From positions 1 to 64,000 of the forward strand of contig NZ_JAGMUL010000018.1 of the NCBI RefSeq assembly GCF_019049285.1: a stretch of DNA of 64,000 bases. Direction: 5' to 3'. The position numbers and the translations under genes were made by a program. Under the pieces are notes generated by a model, which had not been told where the DNA came from, searched no databases, and saw only the letters and a list, made by a program, of their open reading frames with translations. Positions within the stretch are counted from its first letter, which is position 1; each line of letters opens with the position of its first letter. Positions 26,479 to 35,413 of this stretch are shown piece by piece. Source of the stretch: Streptomyces sp. AC550_RSS872. GTDB lineage: Bacteria > Actinomycetota > Actinomycetes > Streptomycetales > Streptomycetaceae.

Positions 26479-27059
26479 AGGCGCAGCCCATTCGGCGTAA
26501 GGTGGGCGCGTGGGTTTGCCTGAGAGGGCTCTCGGGTACACCATGGAAGTCACGGATCGTTCGCGACCGTGCTAACCCGGTCCGACTCCTCCCCCCCCGA
26601 GTCGGCCGTGGAGACGACCCCCGCTCTCCCCCCCGGCGGGGGTCGTCGCATGTCCGGGTGGGTTTTCCTCTTCCGAGCGCGGCCGCGGGGCCGCGACGAG
26701 GCGGCTGCGGCCGCCTTTCGGCATGCCCATGATCCGTGACCGTGTGTAGTCGTCGCGCTGCTCTGCGGAAGTCGCACAGGGGTCGGTGCGTGGGTCACCG
26801 GTATGGGTGACGGCGATATTCACAACCGCCGGGTTGTCCACAGTTATCGACCAAGATCCACACGATTTCCGGGATCGCTGCACCGTGATTCCAACGCGCA
26901 CCGCCGAGGGCCGACTTCATGGCCGGATCTGGTTAGTCGGGCGTGTTTGGCCGGTTCGTATCGGCCGTTCATATGGAGGCCGGTTGCCGGTTCTTCACAT
27001 GTTTGGGAATCGCGGGGCCGCAGGGCTGCGCGAGTGATGCAGCGAAGGGGGAGAAAACC
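26479..27059. promoter_or_regulatory. Regulatory gap between HAD gene and Tad operon
   Basis: A 581-bp divergent gap. It contains a 10-codon plus-strand ORF (ATG at 26544, MEVTDRSRPC), then at 26613-26647 a perfect 12-bp hairpin (GACGACCCCCGC / GCGGGGGTCGTC) without T-tract. A DnaA-box 9-mer TTGTCCACA is at 26834-26842. A short leader ORF plus a hairpin before the operon suggests transcript-leader control, but that is inference. No other gene seen. Confidence 0.4.
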
Positions 27060-28163
27060 GTGACCGCAGTCGTCACACACGATCCGCCGCCCGCCGCCTC
27101 CGGGCGCCCGGGCAAGCCGTTGATCGTCACGGAAGACGCCGGACTGCTCGACGACCTGCTGCGCCTGTGCGCGGCAGCCGGCGCCACGCCCGAGGTTCAC
27201 CACTCAGTGCCCGAACCAAGGGGCAGCTGGGAGGCCGCGCCGCTCGTCCTGGTCGGCGACGACGCCGCACGCCGTGTGCGCGGTGTCGCACGCAGACGCG
27301 GAGTGGTGCTCGTCGGCCGGGACCAGGACGACTCCGGGGTCTGGCGCCGGGCCGTCGAGATCGGCGCCGACCACGTGCTGGTGCTGCCCGACGGCGAGCA
27401 GTGGCTGGTCGACCGTATCGCCGATGTCGCCGAGGGCGTCGGTCGCCCCGCCCTCACCGTCGGTGTCATCGGCGGCCGCGGCGGGGCCGGAGCCTCCACG
27501 CTCGCGTGCGCCCTCGCCGTGACGGCCGCGCGGGAGGGGCTGCGCACCCTGCTTGTGGACGGCGATCCGCTGGGCGGCGGACTCGACGTACTCCTCGGCG
27601 GCGAGGCCGCCGACGGGCTGCGCTGGCCCGCGTTCGCCGGCTCGCGGGGGAGGCTCGGCAGCGGCGCCCTGGAGGAGTCGCTGCCGAAGCTGCACTCCCT
27701 GCGGGTCCTGAGCTGGGATCGCGGCGACTGCGTCGCCGTCCCGCCACAGGCGATGCGCGCGGTGCTCGCCGCGGCCCGGCGCCGGGGCGGCACGGTCGTC
27801 GTCGACCTGCCCCGCCGTATCGACGACGGGGTGGCGGAGGCGCTCGCCCAGCTCGACGTGGGCATCCTCGTCGTCCCCGCCGAACTGCGCGCCGTCGCGG
27901 CGGCTCGACAGGTGGCCTCCGCGGTGCAGTTGGTCCTGCGGGATCTTCGGGTGGCGGTACGCGGACCGTACGCACCCGGGCTCGACGACCGCGAGGTGGC
28001 CCGGCTGCTGGAGCTGCCGCTGGTGGGTGAGGTGCCCCTGGAATCAGGCCTGTTACGGCCGCACGAGAGCAAGGAACCGCCGGGAGCGGCGGGGCGGGGG
28101 CCGCTGGCGCGGTTCTGCCGGGAGTTCTGGGAGGGCGCTTTGCTCGAGGCGAGGGCGGCATGA
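27060..28163 (+). CDS. ssd: Septum-site-determining protein Ssd (TadZ/CpaE-like)
   Basis: A 367-residue protein with an N-terminal receiver-like region (about 1-115) and a C-terminal MinD/ParA-type ATPase. The P-loop is GGRGGAGAST, in which the usual lysines are replaced, as in the Ssd/TadZ family; the downstream LLVDGDPLGGGLDVLLG segment is intact. In mycobacteria Ssd affects septum formation; its position as first gene of a Tad operon points to a TadZ-type polar localisation factor for the pilus/secretion machine. GTG 27060 follows AAGGGGGA. The stop overlaps the tadA start (ATGA). Confidence 0.93.
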   Translation: MTAVVTHDPPPAASGRPGKPLIVTEDAGLLDDLLRLCAAAGATPEVHHSVPEPRGSWEAAPLVLVGDDAARRVRGVARRRGVVLVGRDQDDSGVWRRAVEIGADHVLVLPDGEQWLVDRIADVAEGVGRPALTVGVIGGRGGAGASTLACALAVTAAREGLRTLLVDGDPLGGGLDVLLGGEAADGLRWPAFAGSRGRLGSGALEESLPKLHSLRVLSWDRGDCVAVPPQAMRAVLAAARRRGGTVVVDLPRRIDDGVAEALAQLDVGILVVPAELRAVAAARQVASAVQLVLRDLRVAVRGPYAPGLDDREVARLLELPLVGEVPLESGLLRPHESKEPPGAAGRGPLARFCREFWEGALLEARAA

Positions 28164-29779
28164 GTGACGGGACGAGCGGGGGCGTGAGTACGGCTTCGGG
28201 GCTCGACTGGGTGAGCGGTGGCACAGGTGGTTCGGTGCGGGCGGCTCCTGCGCGGTGGCGGTCGGGCGGGACGGTGAACGGGAGGGCGGACGGCAGGACG
28301 GAAAGTAGGTCGGACGAGAGGGGGCGTAGGGCTGCGCCGCGATGGGCGGTGGAGGGTTCGGGGACTGATGCTGTCGTGCGGCGGGTTCCGGACGGTTCGG
28401 TGAGCGCCGGTGTGGCGCGGCGGGAGCCGGAGGGGGATACGGACGCCCTGGTGGTGCGGCGGGCGCCGGAGTTCGCGGCGAGCGCGGCCACCGCGCGGCG
28501 GGCGTCGATCGATCGGGTCGGACCCTCGGCTGGGGCATGGGCGTCGAACGGGGCGGCGGCCGGGGCGGGTATGCCGTCGGGGCTGCTGGACGGGGTGCGG
28601 CAGTGGCTGGCCGAGAGCGGCGGTGAGCCGACACCCGCGCGCGTGGCGCAGGCGCTGCGCGAGCAGGGCAGGGTACTCGGGGACGCAGAAGTCCTCGGGG
28701 CCGCCGAGCAGTTGCGGTCCGAGCTGGTCGGGAGCGGCCCGCTGGAGCCGCTGCTCGCCGATCCATCGGTGACGGACGTGTTGGTGTCGGCGCCGGACCG
28801 GGTCTGGGTGGACCGGGGCGGTGGCCTGGAGCTGACCCCCGTGTCCTTCCCGGACGCGGCGGCCGTACGGCGCCTCGCACAACGCCTCGCCGCGGTGGCC
28901 GGGCGGCGACTGGACGACGCGCGGCCCTGGGTGGACGCGCGGCTTCCCGACGGAACCCGGCTGCACGCGGTGCTGCCACCCGTCGCCGTCGGCTGCGCCT
29001 GCCTTTCCCTGAGGGTCGTACGGCCGAGGGCGTTCACGCTCGGCGAGCTGGTCGCGGCGGGCACGGTGCCGCCGGGCGGGGACCGGCTGCTGCGGGCGCT
29101 GGTCGACGCGCGGCTGTCGTTCCTCATCAGCGGCGGGACCGGCAGCGGCAAGACGACGCTGTTGAGCGCGTTGCTCGGACTGGTCGGCGCGGGCGAGCGG
29201 ATCGTGCTCGCGGAGGACTCGGCGGAGCTCAGGCCGGAACACCCACATGTCGTACGGCTGGAGAGTAGACCCGCCAACCAGGAGGGCGCCGGGCTCGTCA
29301 CCCTCGAGGACCTGGTGCGGCAGGCGCTGCGGATGCGGCCGGACCGGCTGGTCGTGGGCGAGGTGCGCGGGGCCGAAGTGGTCCATCTGCTGGCGGCGTT
29401 GAACACCGGCCACGAAGGAGGCTGCGGGACGGTCCACGCCAACGCGGCGGCCGACGTCCCGGCCCGGCTGGAGGCGCTCGGCACGGCGGCCGGGCTGGAC
29501 CGGGCCGCGCTGCACAGCCAGTTGGCGGCCGCGCTGTCGGTCGTGGTCCATCTCGCACGCGACCGGACCGGGCGGCGGCGGATCGCCGAGGTCCATGTGC
29601 TGGAGCGGGACCCGTCGGGGTTGGTGCGGACGGTGCCGGCGCTGCGGTGGGGCGATGAGGGGTTCGTCTACGAGCGCGGGTGGGAGCGGCTGCGGGGACT
29701 GCTTCGGGGTGAGGGCGACGAGGGCCAGGAGAGCGATGAGGCCCGGCGTGTGAAGGGCGCGGGTGTTCTGCATGGGTGA
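28160..29779 (+). CDS. tadA: TadA/CpaF-type secretion ATPase
   Basis: A 539-residue type II/IV secretion ATPase powering Tad pilus assembly. A disordered Gly/Arg/Ser-rich N-terminus of about 130 residues precedes the conserved domain. Walker A is SGGTGSGKTTLLSALLG (from about residue 324), followed by the Asp box RIVLAEDSAELRPEHPHVVRLESR, the Walker B region RPDRLVVGEVRGAEVVHLLAALNTGHEGGCGTVHAN and the His box. It is translationally coupled at both ends, with ssd upstream and tadB downstream. Confidence 0.95.
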   Translation: MSDGTSGGVSTASGLDWVSGGTGGSVRAAPARWRSGGTVNGRADGRTESRSDERGRRAAPRWAVEGSGTDAVVRRVPDGSVSAGVARREPEGDTDALVVRRAPEFAASAATARRASIDRVGPSAGAWASNGAAAGAGMPSGLLDGVRQWLAESGGEPTPARVAQALREQGRVLGDAEVLGAAEQLRSELVGSGPLEPLLADPSVTDVLVSAPDRVWVDRGGGLELTPVSFPDAAAVRRLAQRLAAVAGRRLDDARPWVDARLPDGTRLHAVLPPVAVGCACLSLRVVRPRAFTLGELVAAGTVPPGGDRLLRALVDARLSFLISGGTGSGKTTLLSALLGLVGAGERIVLAEDSAELRPEHPHVVRLESRPANQEGAGLVTLEDLVRQALRMRPDRLVVGEVRGAEVVHLLAALNTGHEGGCGTVHANAAADVPARLEALGTAAGLDRAALHSQLAAALSVVVHLARDRTGRRRIAEVHVLERDPSGLVRTVPALRWGDEGFVYERGWERLRGLLRGEGDEGQESDEARRVKGAGVLHG

Positions 29780-30674
29780 GATGTCGTTGGGCGCGGCCGT
29801 GGTGTGCCTCGGGGCGGCCGTCTGGTTGCTGGGCGGACCGAACTCCGGCGCCCGTCGGGCGCAGTTGCTGCTCGCGGGTGGCGGGGCGGTGGGGGCCGGG
29901 CCGCCCGACTGGCGGCGGCTGGCCGGGGAGCTGCGGCGGCTGCGGGGACGGCTGCGGGCCGAGTGGTGGGCGCCGGCCGTCGGACTGGTGCTGTCCGTGC
30001 TGGGCTCGTCGGTGTTGCCGGTCGTCGCGGGGGCTGTCGCAGTGCCGTTGCTGCGGCGGGTGCGGCTGGCCCGGGAAGCGCGGCGGGCACGCGAACGTCG
30101 CGGGGATGCGGTGATCGTGCTGTGCGGGGCGCTGGCCGGGGAGGTGCGGGCCGGACGGCAGCCGGGTGAGGCGCTGCAGTGGGCCGCACGGGACTCGGGT
30201 GGGCTCGGTGAGGCGCAGGCCGCGGTGCTGGCGGCGGCGCGTTTCGGCGGGGATGTACCGGGGGCGCTCGCCGCGGCGGGACGGCAGCCGGGCGCCGAGG
30301 GGCTGGTGGGCCTGGCGGCGTGCTGGCGGGTGGCCGTGGGCCAGGGCGCCGGGCTCGCGGCCGGACTCGACCGGCTGGAAGGGGCGTTGCGCGCCGAGCG
30401 GGACCAGCGTGCCGACCTGAGAGCCCAGTTGGCGGGGGCGCGGTCGACGGTGGTGATGCTCGCCGGCCTGCCGGTCCTCGGGTTGCTGCTCGGCGCCGCG
30501 ATGGGGGCTGAGCCACTGCATGTGCTGCTGCACACCGGCGCGGGGATCGGGTGCCTGCTGGTCGGAGGTGCCCTGGAAGGGCTGGGGATGTGGTGGGCCA
30601 TGCGGATCGTACGAGGAGCGGAGGCGGCGAGGGATTCGAACCGCACGGGGCATGAGAAGGAGGTGACGGTATGA
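29772..30674 (+). CDS. tadB: TadB-like inner-membrane platform protein
   Basis: A 300-residue type II secretion F-domain protein. A first hydrophobic stretch lies at the N-terminus, a membrane pair at about 75-100 (VGLVLSVLGSSVLPVVAGAVAVPLL), the cytoplasmic helical F-domain at about 115-225, and C-terminal membrane helices (STVVMLAGLPVLGLLLGAAMG). ATG 29772 overlaps the tadA stop by 8 bp; a GTG three codons upstream is possible. It forms the membrane platform with TadC. Confidence 0.9.
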   Translation: MGEMSLGAAVVCLGAAVWLLGGPNSGARRAQLLLAGGGAVGAGPPDWRRLAGELRRLRGRLRAEWWAPAVGLVLSVLGSSVLPVVAGAVAVPLLRRVRLAREARRARERRGDAVIVLCGALAGEVRAGRQPGEALQWAARDSGGLGEAQAAVLAAARFGGDVPGALAAAGRQPGAEGLVGLAACWRVAVGQGAGLAAGLDRLEGALRAERDQRADLRAQLAGARSTVVMLAGLPVLGLLLGAAMGAEPLHVLLHTGAGIGCLLVGGALEGLGMWWAMRIVRGAEAARDSNRTGHEKEVTV

Positions 30675-31459
30675 GTGCGGAGGTTGTCCACAGGTTGGGG
30701 ATGGCGCTGGGAGCGGCCCTGGTCGTCGGGTGGCTGTTGCACTGGTCGATCGTGGCCCGGCGTGAGCGCAGAGCCCGACGACGGTTCGCCGAGTTGATGA
30801 CGACAGCGGACGTGGGAGCGATCCGCCGACGGTTCGACGTCCGGCACGGCGTGCGGCGAGTGCTGCCCCTGGCGGCTGTCGTGGGCGCCGCTTGGGCGCT
30901 GGTCGGCGGTGGGGTCGGGATGGCGGTCGGTTCGGTCGCCGCGGGCGGGCTGTGGCTGTGGCGGCGCCGACAGGGAGCCGCCGGCCCGGCGGAGGAGCCC
31001 GACGCCGGTGAGGTGGCACGGCAACTTCCGCTCGCGGCGGATCTGTTGGCTGCCTGCATCGCCGCGGGAGCGGGTCCGGTGATCGCGGCGCAGGCCGTCG
31101 GCGAGGCCCTGGGCGGCCCTGTCGGAGAAGGGCTGGCGCGAGGCGCCGCGGAGGTGCGGCTCGGTGGTGAGCCGGGTGAGGCGTGGCAGCGGCTTGCGTC
31201 GTTGCCACGGGCCGGGGCGCTGGCGCGGTTGCTGGAACGGGCCGATGTGTCCGGGCTCCCCGCGGCCGGACCGGCCGCGCGGCTCGCCACGGAAGCCCGC
31301 GCCGACTGGACGCGCACCGCGACGGAACGGGCCAGACGGGCGGCCGTCATGGTCTCCGCACCGGTGGGGCTGTGCTTCCTGCCCGCGTTCATCGCGGTCG
31401 GCGTGGCGCCAGTGGTGATCGGGCTGGCGGGCGGGGTGCTGGGAGGGGGTGGTGGGTGA
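30671..31459 (+). CDS. tadC: TadC-like inner-membrane platform protein
   Basis: A 262-residue second F-domain platform protein: N-terminal helix (MALGAALVVGWLLHWSIV), a membrane pair near 65-100, the F-domain around 115-220 (LPLAADLLAACIAAGAGPVIAAQAVGEAL) and a final membrane hairpin (VGLCFLPAFIAVGVAPVVIGLAGGVLGG). ATG overlaps the tadB stop by ATGA. A TTGTCCACA 9-mer occurs in its first codons (30685-30693). 84 bp separate it from the pilin-like gene. Confidence 0.9.
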   Translation: MSAEVVHRLGMALGAALVVGWLLHWSIVARRERRARRRFAELMTTADVGAIRRRFDVRHGVRRVLPLAAVVGAAWALVGGGVGMAVGSVAAGGLWLWRRRQGAAGPAEEPDAGEVARQLPLAADLLAACIAAGAGPVIAAQAVGEALGGPVGEGLARGAAEVRLGGEPGEAWQRLASLPRAGALARLLERADVSGLPAAGPAARLATEARADWTRTATERARRAAVMVSAPVGLCFLPAFIAVGVAPVVIGLAGGVLGGGGG

Positions 31460-31543
31460 CGGAGTGACGGCGTAACGGGCGGCAGCGGCAATCGCCGCCG
31501 GTCAGCAGAAGAAGTAACAGAACTGAGCCTTACGGGGGTTGAG

Positions 31544-31762
31544 ATGTACAAGGCAGTACGGGTTATGCGGGCACGGATGCGTGCCCTGGTGTGCAGGGCA
31601 CGGGCGGCGCGGAGCGACGCGGGAATGGTCACCTCCGAGTACGCGATGGGGATCGTCGCGGCGGTGGCGTTCGCCGTGGTGCTCTACAAGGTCGTGACGA
31701 GCGGGCAGGTCAGCGCGGAGCTTCAGGACATCGTGAAGCGGGCGCTCGATGCGCAAATGTGA
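31544..31762 (+). CDS. Flp-pilin-like small protein (DUF4244)
   Basis: A 72-residue protein with a basic leader, then DAGMVTSEYAMGIVAAVAFAVVLYKVVTSG. The S-E-Y at the start of a single hydrophobic helix after a Gly is the Flp prepilin pattern in which a prepilin peptidase cleaves before the Glu-containing segment. It is the likely structural pilin or pseudopilin of the Tad system. A clear ribosome site is not present immediately upstream (GGGGGTTGAG), yet codon bias supports it. It overlaps the TadE gene by 14 bp. Confidence 0.88.
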   Translation: MYKAVRVMRARMRALVCRARAARSDAGMVTSEYAMGIVAAVAFAVVLYKVVTSGQVSAELQDIVKRALDAQM

Positions 31763-32222
31763 GCGGAAGAAGGGGCGGTGCGCCGCCCGGTGGTCGGGCC
31801 GACAGCCGGGCAGAGAGCCGGGCCGCGAGCCGGGCAGCGGGCCGGACAGAGAGCCGGGCCGGTGGTCAGGCCGACGGTCGGACCGGGGATTCGTGACGGC
31901 GGAGTCGGCTGTCGTGCTGCCCGTGCTGGTGATGTTCGCGATGGCGCTGGTGTGGGGGCTGCTCGTGGTGGCCGCCCAGATCCAGTGCGTGGACGCGGCC
32001 CGCACAGGCGCCCGCGCGGCAGCCCGGCAGGATCCGGCCGACGCGGTCATCAGGGTGACCCGCGAGGCGGCACCGCGCGGTGCGACGGTCACGGTGGGCC
32101 GGAAGGGGGACGAGGTGCGCGTGGTCGTCGTGGCCAAGCCGCCGGTGCTGAGCGGCCTTCCCTTCGAGGTACGGGAGGAGGCCGTGGCGGCGGCGGAGGA
32201 GATCGTGGGGGCGGGGACATGA
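31749..32222 (+). CDS. TadE-family pseudopilin
   Basis: A 157-residue protein with an unusual Arg/Gly/Pro-rich N-terminus of about 45 residues (GREPGREPG-type repeats, matched by imperfect 8-12 bp DNA repeats). The TadE signature follows: DRGFVTAESAVVLPVLVMFAMALVWGLLVV, with E at +5 of the hydrophobic helix, then a globular C-terminal part with an AAR-rich segment. It starts inside the preceding gene (14-bp overlap); a GTG at 31893 (VTAESAV) could be an alternative short start. The stop is coupled to the next gene. Confidence 0.85.
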   Translation: MRKCERKKGRCAARWSGRQPGREPGREPGSGPDREPGRWSGRRSDRGFVTAESAVVLPVLVMFAMALVWGLLVVAAQIQCVDAARTGARAAARQDPADAVIRVTREAAPRGATVTVGRKGDEVRVVVVAKPPVLSGLPFEVREEAVAAAEEIVGAGT

Positions 32223-32794
32223 GAGGGGGCTTCTCACCGGGGCGTTCCATCGGCCGTGCCGTGGCCCGGCGGCGCACCCTCGGCCGGCATACGGCCGGCC
32301 TACGTGCCGTCAGCCGAGACGCCGCCCGAGGCCCTGCTGCCGGCCTGCGTTCCGACCGAGGCTCCGCCACGGTCTGGAGTGTCGGAGCCATCACCGTGCT
32401 CTGTGTCGTCTTCGGCGTGGTGCTCGCCCTTGGCCACGCCGTCGTGACCCGGCACCGCGCGGCCGGCGGAGCGGATCTCGCGGCGCTCGCGGCGGCCGGC
32501 CACTGGGCGGAGGGCGGTGCGGCGGCCTGCGACCGAGCGGAAGGGGTGGCTCGGGCGCAGGGCGTGCGGCTCGTGCGGTGCGCGCTGGTCGGGGAGGTCT
32601 CGGACGTGACGGCGGCATCGGGCCGGGGGCCGTTCGCAGCGGAGGTCAGGGCACGGGCAGGGCCTGCCGGGCCTGCGGGGCCGAGCCTGCCGACCGGGCC
32701 TCCGCCCTTCGGTCCTACGGGGAAGGATGACCCGCCGACGGGGAGTCCGCCGTTCGGCCCAGCGGCGACGAACCGTCCGATACCGGGCCCTTGA
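32219..32794 (+). CDS. TadF/Rv3654c-like secreted pilus-assembly protein
   Basis: A 191-residue protein with a long basic N-terminus, then DRGSATVWSVGAITVLCVVFGVVLALGHAVV, a helix of the TadG/TadF-like 'putative Flp pilus-assembly' type, followed by GGADLAALAAAGHWAEGGAAACDRAEGVARAQGVRLVRC, which is conserved in Rv3654c-like proteins. The last about 45 residues are a Pro/Gly-rich tail. Its 3' end runs 80 bp into the convergent helicase gene (32715-32794), so the tail is encoded antisense to the helicase C-terminus. It is the last gene of the Tad operon. Confidence 0.82.
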   Translation: MRGGFSPGRSIGRAVARRRTLGRHTAGLRAVSRDAARGPAAGLRSDRGSATVWSVGAITVLCVVFGVVLALGHAVVTRHRAAGGADLAALAAAGHWAEGGAAACDRAEGVARAQGVRLVRCALVGEVSDVTAASGRGPFAAEVRARAGPAGPAGPSLPTGPPPFGPTGKDDPPTGSPPFGPAATNRPIPGP

Positions 32795-35330
32795 CCGGTT
32801 GTGCGGCCCCCGTGGGCTGCTCCTGCCGCTCAGGTTCCTGGACGGGCTCCCCCTCCCCGTCCAGGCCGGCCGCCTCCTTGTCCTCCGGCGCCCCCCGCAA
32901 CAACACCGTCAGCAACCGCACCGCCCCCCGCTTGTGCAGCGGATCGTTGCCGTTGCCGCACTTGGGGGACTGGATGCAGGACGGGCAGCCGGCGTCGCAC
33001 TCGCAGGAGGCGATGGCCTGGCGGGTGGCGGTGAGCCACGTGCGGGCGGTGTGGAAGGCGCGCTCCGCGAAGCCCGCGCCGCCGGGATGGCCGTCGTAGA
33101 CGAAGACCGTGGGGAGCAGCGTGTCGGGGTGCAGCGGGATCGAGACGCCGCCGATGTCCCAGCGGTCGCAGGTCGCGAAGAGGGGCAGCAGGCCGATCGA
33201 GGCGTGCTCGGCGGCGTGCAGGGCGCCGCCGAGGATCTCCGGGTTGATCCGGGCCTCGTCCAGCTGGTCCTCGGTGACCGTCCACCAAACCGCGCGGGTG
33301 CGCAGCGTACGAGGAGGGAGATCGAGTTTGGTCTCGCCCAGTACTTCGCCGGTGATCAGCCGGCGGCGCAGGAAGGAGACCACCTGGTTGGTGACCTCGA
33401 CGGAGCCGTAGCACAGGCGGCCGTCGCCCCACGGCATCTCGATGTCCGTCTCCAGGACGGAGATGGCGGTCGTGTCCCGGGCGACCGTCGAGTACGGCGG
33501 GGCGGCCTCCTCGACCAGGGCGACCGAGTCCTCCAGGTCGAGGGAGCGCACGAGGTAGGTGCGGCCCTGGTGCAGATGGACCGCGCCCTCGTGCACCGTG
33601 CCATGCGCCGCGCCCGCGTCGACGGTGCCGAGCAGCCGGCCCGTCCCGGACTCGACGACCTGGACCGGGCGGCCGCCCCCACCGCGGATGTCGGTCAGGT
33701 CGGCGGCCCGTTCCCGACGTGTCCAGTGCCAGGCCTTGGTACGGCGGCGCAGCAGCTTCGCGGCCTCCAACTGCGGCAGCAGCGCCTCGGTCTCGGGGCC
33801 GAACAGTGCCAGGTCCTCGTCGGTCAGCGGGATCTCCGCGGCCGCCGCGCACAGGTGCGGGGCCAGGACGTAGGGGTTGTCGGGGTCGAGGACCGTCGAC
33901 TCCACCGGACGGTCGAACAGGGCCTCGGGATGGTGGACGAGGTAGGTGTCCAGCGGGTCGTCCCGGGCGACCAGGACGGCCAGCGCGCCCTGTCCGGAGC
34001 GGCCGGCCCGGCCCGCCTGTTGCCACAGGGAGGCGCGGGTGCCCGGGTAGCCGGCGATCAGTACGGCGTCCAGGCCGGAGACGTCGATGCCGAGTTCGAG
34101 GGCGGTGGTGGCGGCGAGACCGAGGAGCTCGCCGGAGTGGAGGGCCTGTTCCAGGGCGCGGCGTTCTTCGGGGAGGTAACCGCCTCGGTAGGCCGCGACA
34201 CGCCGGGCGAGGGAGCGGTCGACTTCGGCGAGGCGCTCCTGGGCGATGACCGAGATCAGCTCGGCGCCGCGCCGGGAGCGGACGAAGGCGACCGACCGGA
34301 TGCCCTGTACGGCCAGGTCGGTGAGGAGGTCGGCCGTCTCGGCGGTGGCCGTACGCCGGACGGGTGCGCCCTTCTCGCCCTGGAGCTCGGTGAGCGGGGG
34401 TTCCCAGAGGGCGAAGACCAGTTCGCCGCGCGGGGAGGCGTCGTCGGCGACCTCGACCACCGGGAGGCCGGTGAGACGGCCGGCGGCCACCGCCGGCTCG
34501 GCGGAGGTCGCGGAGGCCAGCAGGAAGACGGGAGAGGCGCCGTAGCGGGCGCAGAGGCGGCGCAGACGGCGCAGCACCTGGGCGACGTGGGAGCCGAAGA
34601 CGCCGCGGTAGGTGTGGCATTCGTCGATGACGACGTACTTCAGCGACTTCAGGAAGGAGGACCAGCGGGGGTGGGACGGGAGTATGCCCCGGTGCAGCAT
34701 GTCGGGGTTGGTGAGGACGTAGTTGGCGTACTGGCGGATCCACTCGCGTTCCTCGAACGGAGTATCGCCGTCGTACACGGCCGGCCGTACGGAATTGCCC
34801 AGAGGATGTGAAAGTTCCTTCACTGAACGGCACTGGTCCGCCGCAAGGGCCTTGGTCGGGGCCAGGTAGAGGGCGGTGGCGCCGCGGCCGTTCGGCGCCT
34901 CGGAGCCCTCCAGAAGCGTCGACAGGACCGGCACGAGGTAGGCCAGTGACTTGCCGGACGCCGTGCCCGTGGCGACGACCACCGAGTCGCCGTCCAGGGC
35001 GTGCTCGGCGGCGCGTGCCTGGTGGGCCCAGGGATGTTCGATTCCCGCAGTCTGTACGGCGGCGATGACCTCCGCACGGATCCGGTCGGGCCAGACGGCA
35101 TGGCGACCCGCCCGCGGGGGCACATGCTCCGTATGAGTGATGCGCGCAGCCCGGCTCGGACCCGAGGCGAGTCGGCCCAGCACCGTGCCCGGGTCCACCC
35201 GGGAAACGGGGCCCGTCGGGGATCGATCGGATCGGTGATTCTTGGCCATCGGCACCGAGTGTGTCACTGGCGTGACGGACAATGGGACCAAGGCGTCGTG
35301 CACGCCTGCCGGTAAGTGATTGAATGCCAT
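32715..35330 (-). CDS. DEAD/DEAH-box helicase with DUF1998 (MrfA/Hrq1-like)
   Basis: An 871-residue superfamily 2 helicase. The Q-like motif HPWAHQARAAEHALDG, Walker A VVATGTASGKSLAYLVP, DEAD-like box VVIDECHTYRGVFGSHVAQVLRRL, SAT motif LLASATSAEP and the second RecA domain with YPGTRASLWQQAGRAGRSG are all present. The C-terminal DUF1998 region carries the four cysteines CECDAGCPSCIQSPKCGNGN that bind zinc. This is the layout of MrfA, a repair helicase for mitomycin damage. The ATG at 35330 is kept, although an internal ATG at 35249 also precedes all motifs. Confidence 0.93.
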   Translation of the reverse strand: MAFNHLPAGVHDALVPLSVTPVTHSVPMAKNHRSDRSPTGPVSRVDPGTVLGRLASGPSRAARITHTEHVPPRAGRHAVWPDRIRAEVIAAVQTAGIEHPWAHQARAAEHALDGDSVVVATGTASGKSLAYLVPVLSTLLEGSEAPNGRGATALYLAPTKALAADQCRSVKELSHPLGNSVRPAVYDGDTPFEEREWIRQYANYVLTNPDMLHRGILPSHPRWSSFLKSLKYVVIDECHTYRGVFGSHVAQVLRRLRRLCARYGASPVFLLASATSAEPAVAAGRLTGLPVVEVADDASPRGELVFALWEPPLTELQGEKGAPVRRTATAETADLLTDLAVQGIRSVAFVRSRRGAELISVIAQERLAEVDRSLARRVAAYRGGYLPEERRALEQALHSGELLGLAATTALELGIDVSGLDAVLIAGYPGTRASLWQQAGRAGRSGQGALAVLVARDDPLDTYLVHHPEALFDRPVESTVLDPDNPYVLAPHLCAAAAEIPLTDEDLALFGPETEALLPQLEAAKLLRRRTKAWHWTRRERAADLTDIRGGGGRPVQVVESGTGRLLGTVDAGAAHGTVHEGAVHLHQGRTYLVRSLDLEDSVALVEEAAPPYSTVARDTTAISVLETDIEMPWGDGRLCYGSVEVTNQVVSFLRRRLITGEVLGETKLDLPPRTLRTRAVWWTVTEDQLDEARINPEILGGALHAAEHASIGLLPLFATCDRWDIGGVSIPLHPDTLLPTVFVYDGHPGGAGFAERAFHTARTWLTATRQAIASCECDAGCPSCIQSPKCGNGNDPLHKRGAVRLLTVLLRGAPEDKEAAGLDGEGEPVQEPERQEQPTGAAQPVKGPVSDGSSPLGRTADSPSAGHPSP

Positions 35331-35413
35331 CGCGGCTGGCGAACCGTCCTGGGGGCTGTAAGCCGAGGTGTCCCGAGGGACGACCGCTCGATTAGCAAGG
35401 TGCTGGAGGATCC

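Noticed and set aside
27197..31024. 1275-codon minus-strand ORF under the Tad operon
   Set aside because: Shadow of ssd-tadC; Pro/Arg/Ser-rich composition without domains.
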